A stretch of 64,000 bases of DNA, taken from positions 2,976,001 to 3,040,000 of the forward strand of contig CP137320.1 in assembly GCA_033182465.1 (NCBI GenBank), given 5' to 3'. Source of the stretch: Sanghuangporus weigelae. Its lineage: Eukaryota > Basidiomycota > Agaricomycetes > Hymenochaetales > Hymenochaetaceae. Below are positions 61,158 to 64,000 of the stretch, in pieces (position 1 is the stretch's first letter; every line of letters starts with the position of its first letter). The notes beneath the pieces were generated by a model, which had not been told where the DNA came from, made no database searches, and saw only the letters and a program-made list of their open reading frames with translations. Position numbers and translations under genes: made by a program.

Positions 61158-62288
61158 TCAAGAGCAGCATCCAGCCTTCTTCTGGTCTTCGCCCGTGCTG
61201 ACTGAGATGGTCGTGCTTTCTCCGGGCTTGATGGAAGGGTCGACAGTGTTTTCCAGTGACTTCGCGGAAACGATGCGGTAGATTTCTGGAATAAAAATGT
61301 CTGCACTATGTCCATAGAGGTCAACTATTCAACGTACCAGTCAAGATGCTCTGGAAAGCAGACTCGACATTCGATGCGTCCAGTGCAGAGGTCTCCATGA
61401 ATGACAAATGGTTCTCCTCTGATCACGTCATGAGAAAAAAAGTAAATACTTAGTCACAGACAGACAACTCTGCACGATACGCACCTGCAAACTGTTGAGC
61501 CTGGTCAGTCAGGACCGCTCGGAGATGTCTCAAATCACTCTTGTTCCCGACGAGCATGATAACTATGTTTGAATCCGCGTGATCACGGAGCTCCTTCAAC
61601 CACCTCTGTACATTTTCGAATGTCGACTGTTTTGCGATGTCATACACCAGAAGCGCGCCTACCGCGCCGCGGTAATAGCTGTACATTACCAAACACGAGT
61701 TAGAAATACTGTTTGGAAGAAAGGCGGAGAAACACGTACGCTGATGTGATAGCACGGTATCGCTCCTGACCAGCTAAAAAACAAGAGGTCAGACCATGAA
61801 CTTACTGGACGCCGACTACCAGCAGGAGAGCGCAGCATGGCCCGTAACTGCTTCTCACGGGTGGCCTTGCGTCTACAATCGACATCCTTCAGGCAGTAGC
61901 ACTCACCAGTATCCCAAATCTGCGCCTTCACAGTCTTTCCATCAACCTGAATCGTTCGCGTGGCAAACTCGACACCAATAGTGGACTTTGAGTCGAGGTT
62001 AAATTCATTGCGTGTAAATCGCGAAAGCACTGATGTTATCGACAAGTCAGTTTGTGCCAAACCATCTAGGTGTAAAGAGTTGTTCTTACAGTTTCTGAGA
62101 ATAACAAGACACGTCTCAGCGATCTGGCTCGTACAGGATAGGGAGGCCACACTTACGATTTCCCAACACCCGAATCTCCAATTAACACCACCTTTTCAAA
62201 CCGTCAAAGACGTGCAATTGCACATATTGTGACTTCAAGGACATACCTTGAAAAGATAGTCGTAGCTTGTGGTTCCTTCACCGGCCAT
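61158..62288 (-). CDS. Rab11-type small GTPase (Ypt31/Ypt3)
   Basis: Minus strand, several short exons, about 215 residues. From ATG 62288: [14 protein letters not shown], then [12 protein letters not shown] (P-loop), [20 protein letters not shown] (effector loop), [20 protein letters not shown] (switch II), [23 protein letters not shown] and [14 protein letters not shown]. The protein ends KKAGCCS, a double-cysteine geranylgeranylation signal. [12 protein letters not shown] and the [11 protein letters not shown] stretch fit Rab11. It directs traffic from the late Golgi and recycling endosomes to the growing hyphal tip. Its neighbour Cdc42 acts in the same polarity process, though the two genes are about 1.1 kb apart and need not be co-regulated. 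Confidence 0.93.
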
Positions 62289-63401
62289 GATTCAAATAAG
62301 CAGCAGTAGTACAGAGGCAGTCGTCGTTTCGTTCGTTGTCGTCACCTTGAGAGCGCCAATTGCGAAGTCGGAAGTGGACCAAGTCAAGAGAACTGCACGT
62401 GATATAATCGAGCGTGGGAACCACGTATTTTGCGCAGGTTTCCAATGGCTACAAAACAACGGAGAATTTAAACGAGTATTGCCTTGTCTCCAATGAGGGG
62501 AACTGAAGTGGTTGTATAGTTTTCTAATTATTAACCTAGTAGATGCGACTTGAAGAATTTATTAGCACTTAACAATTAAATATAAATTTTCCTCGAGGTG
62601 AAGTGTTTTATGTTGATGCCAACGAGGGCCAGTCTTCCGCGACCCTCTGATGTCTTTCGTATTCAAGCGAAATGAGTACTAGCGTGGACAACTCCTCGGT
62701 GGCAATCTATGAGTCCCATCATCTCATGCACTCACAATAGAGCCAAAGCATTCATATAAACAGAGTACAAGACTAGAAGACGAGAAGAGCACATTAATAG
62801 AGAAAGAGACACGTTCATTCCCAAGCCAGGAATCTAAATTGATCTTGATTTATTGATATGGTACCATAAGGTAGAATGAGAATGAAATTCAAACATGTTC
62901 CCCCTGCAGACGAGATTGTACACATCCAAAACTCAATTGCGGGGATTACACTGTGTGCGTAACGGCCCAGGACAAATGCAGAGACACAGCCAGCATGACA
63001 TGTCTATCGATTCTACAACGACCATGCCGTAACATCACCAACATCTGTCTTCATCACCTTAAGCCAGTTCACTATCCGCAAGACCACCACGAGCACAACC
63101 ACTGCACACACACACACAGAGTAGCCAGCCCAAAAGGGCCGATGCCAGCGACGCAGAGTGAAAAGGCGAAGTAAAAACAGTAATGTACGAACAGAGAAGA
63201 GAACATGACATGAGGAGAAATGGGGGAAGGAACAAACAAAAGAAGCTATGCGATAAACGCAGGATGGAATGAAAGGGTGGAGGACGGTATATGGGATAAC
63301 AGATACGTCGATGCCAGTCGTGAAGAAGTAACGGTCATTAACGGATGTACGAAGATGCGTGAATGCGGAAAAGAAGAACTGGATACAACGAAGCGGCCAT
63401 T
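62289..63401. other. Intergenic
   Basis: About 1.1 kb: promoter of the Rab11 gene (-) and 3' flank of Cdc42 (-). A short CA repeat sits near 63108-63120. The 134-codon minus frame (63013-63417) is low complexity and judged chance. Confidence 0.45.
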
Positions 63402-64000
63402 TCACAGCACAACACACTTCGTGCCTTTCTTCTTGACCACAGGCGGTTCCAACGCAGCAACAATAGCCTGTCCAACATAAGCGGAGGAACGTGCTATAGA
63501 CTAATTATTTGTACGCACCTCGTCAAAGACATTCTTCAGTCCCTTCTGGGTAAGAGCAGAGCATTCAACATATTTGACTGCGCCGAGCTCATGAGCGAGT
63601 CTTTTACCATCTTCCTCTTGGATCGGTGCCTGTTTCTGGCGCGCGAGCTTTTCGCGTACACTCGGGTCGTCCCGCAAATCGATTTGCGTGCCGACGATGA
63701 GGCACGGGACACCAGGACAGTGGTGGAATACCTCAGGAAACCATTTCTCGCGTACATTTTCGAACGAGGCAGGCGATGTCACACTGAAGCATACGAGGAA
63801 AACGTCGGTCTGAGGGTATGAGAGTGGTCTGAGGCGGTCATAATCCTCTTGACCTATAAGGGGGGATGTCATCAGATAGCCATTCACAGACCACTATCGA
63901 GTAAACTATTGGACAGACCAGCCGTATCGAATAGACCCAAAGTATAAGGCTCATCGCCAATCATGACAGTCACCGCGTAGTTGTCAAATACCTGGGAAAG
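63402..64000 (-). CDS. CDC42: Cdc42 Rho-family GTPase, 5' part outside the window
   Basis: Minus strand, truncated at the window edge. From the edge a full exon after a CAG acceptor reads [20 protein letters not shown] and FDTAG; an intron follows, then [56 protein letters not shown] and [20 protein letters not shown] last intron leads to [21 protein letters not shown]. The polybasic stretch and CVVL CAAX box (final Leu) predict geranylgeranylation. TQIDLRDD with the YAVTVMIG effector side marks Cdc42 rather than Rac or Rho. The P-loop exons are not in the window. It controls actin, septins and polarity and is the expected target of RhoGEF-type proteins such as the intersectin-like gene at 11.5-18.5 kb. 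Confidence 0.95.

Noticed and set aside
63013-63417. 134-codon minus-strand open frame downstream of Cdc42
   Set aside because: Cys/Phe/Val-rich low-complexity translation of a CA/GA-rich spacer, with no family features.

Overview
The window reads as nuclear DNA of a filamentous basidiomycete, most likely an Agaricomycete. Genes are short-spaced on both strands and cut by many GT-AG introns of about 45-65 nt. The gene content fits this group: fungal elongation factor 3, an intersectin-like Cin1 adaptor, a tandem family of 7TM proteins of the DUF6533 type, F-box relatives, Zn2Cys6 regulators, a V-ATPase subunit a, EMC4, and Rab11 and Cdc42 GTPases. No rRNA, tRNA, CRISPR or bacterial operon structure was seen. 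Exon limits were read by hand from splice signals, frame and family motifs. Gene ends are good to a codon where stated; some inner exon edges are approximate.

Layout. 0.1-1.1 kb: an atypical SDR-type NAD(P)-binding protein (+). 1.5-4.4 kb: two small paralogous genes (-), each with a Zn2Cys6-like cysteine cluster interrupted by an intron at the same place. 5.0-6.6 kb: a senescence/spartin-domain protein (-). 6.9-8.2 kb: a zinc alcohol dehydrogenase (-) that looks broken in its NADPH-binding motif. 8.6-11.3 kb: a TIP-like FG-GAP membrane protein (+). 11.5-18.5 kb: a Cin1/intersectin-type adaptor with EH, SH3, SH3, RhoGEF and PH domains (+). 18.7-22.5 kb: an unrecognised 117-residue protein (-) divergent from V-ATPase subunit a (+), with only about 107 bp between start codons. 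23.4-26.6 kb: eEF3 (+). 27.5-28.9 kb: adenylate kinase (+). 31.3-34.8 kb: a classical Zn2Cys6 transcription factor (+).

34.8-39.7 kb is gene-poor and holds a decayed F-box gene (-). 39.7-44.0 kb: EMC4 (-) head-to-head with an ABCG-type transporter that has a cysteine-rich outer domain (+). 45.0-48.3 kb: two AhpD/carboxymuconolactone-decarboxylase-like paralogs (+) flanking a DUF202 membrane protein (-). 48.6-54.9 kb: three tandem DUF6533-type 7TM genes (+), the first a pseudogene and the other two intact. Both intact copies need an internal exon of only two nucleotides to keep frame. 55.3-55.7 kb: a MITE-like element with TA flanks. 56.4-58.6 kb: an amino acid permease (+). 58.9-60.4 kb: an NmrA-like protein (-). 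61.2-62.3 kb: Rab11 (-). 63.4 kb to the window end: Cdc42 (-), cut off at its 5' side.

The genes do not form one pathway. Several act in membrane traffic and polarity (Cin1, Rab11, Cdc42, V-ATPase, EMC4, TIP-like, spartin-like). The accessory parts are the paired mini zinc-cluster genes, the DUF6533 array, the AhpD-like pair, and the F-box and alcohol dehydrogenase remnants. Most of the unusual observations come from these parts.
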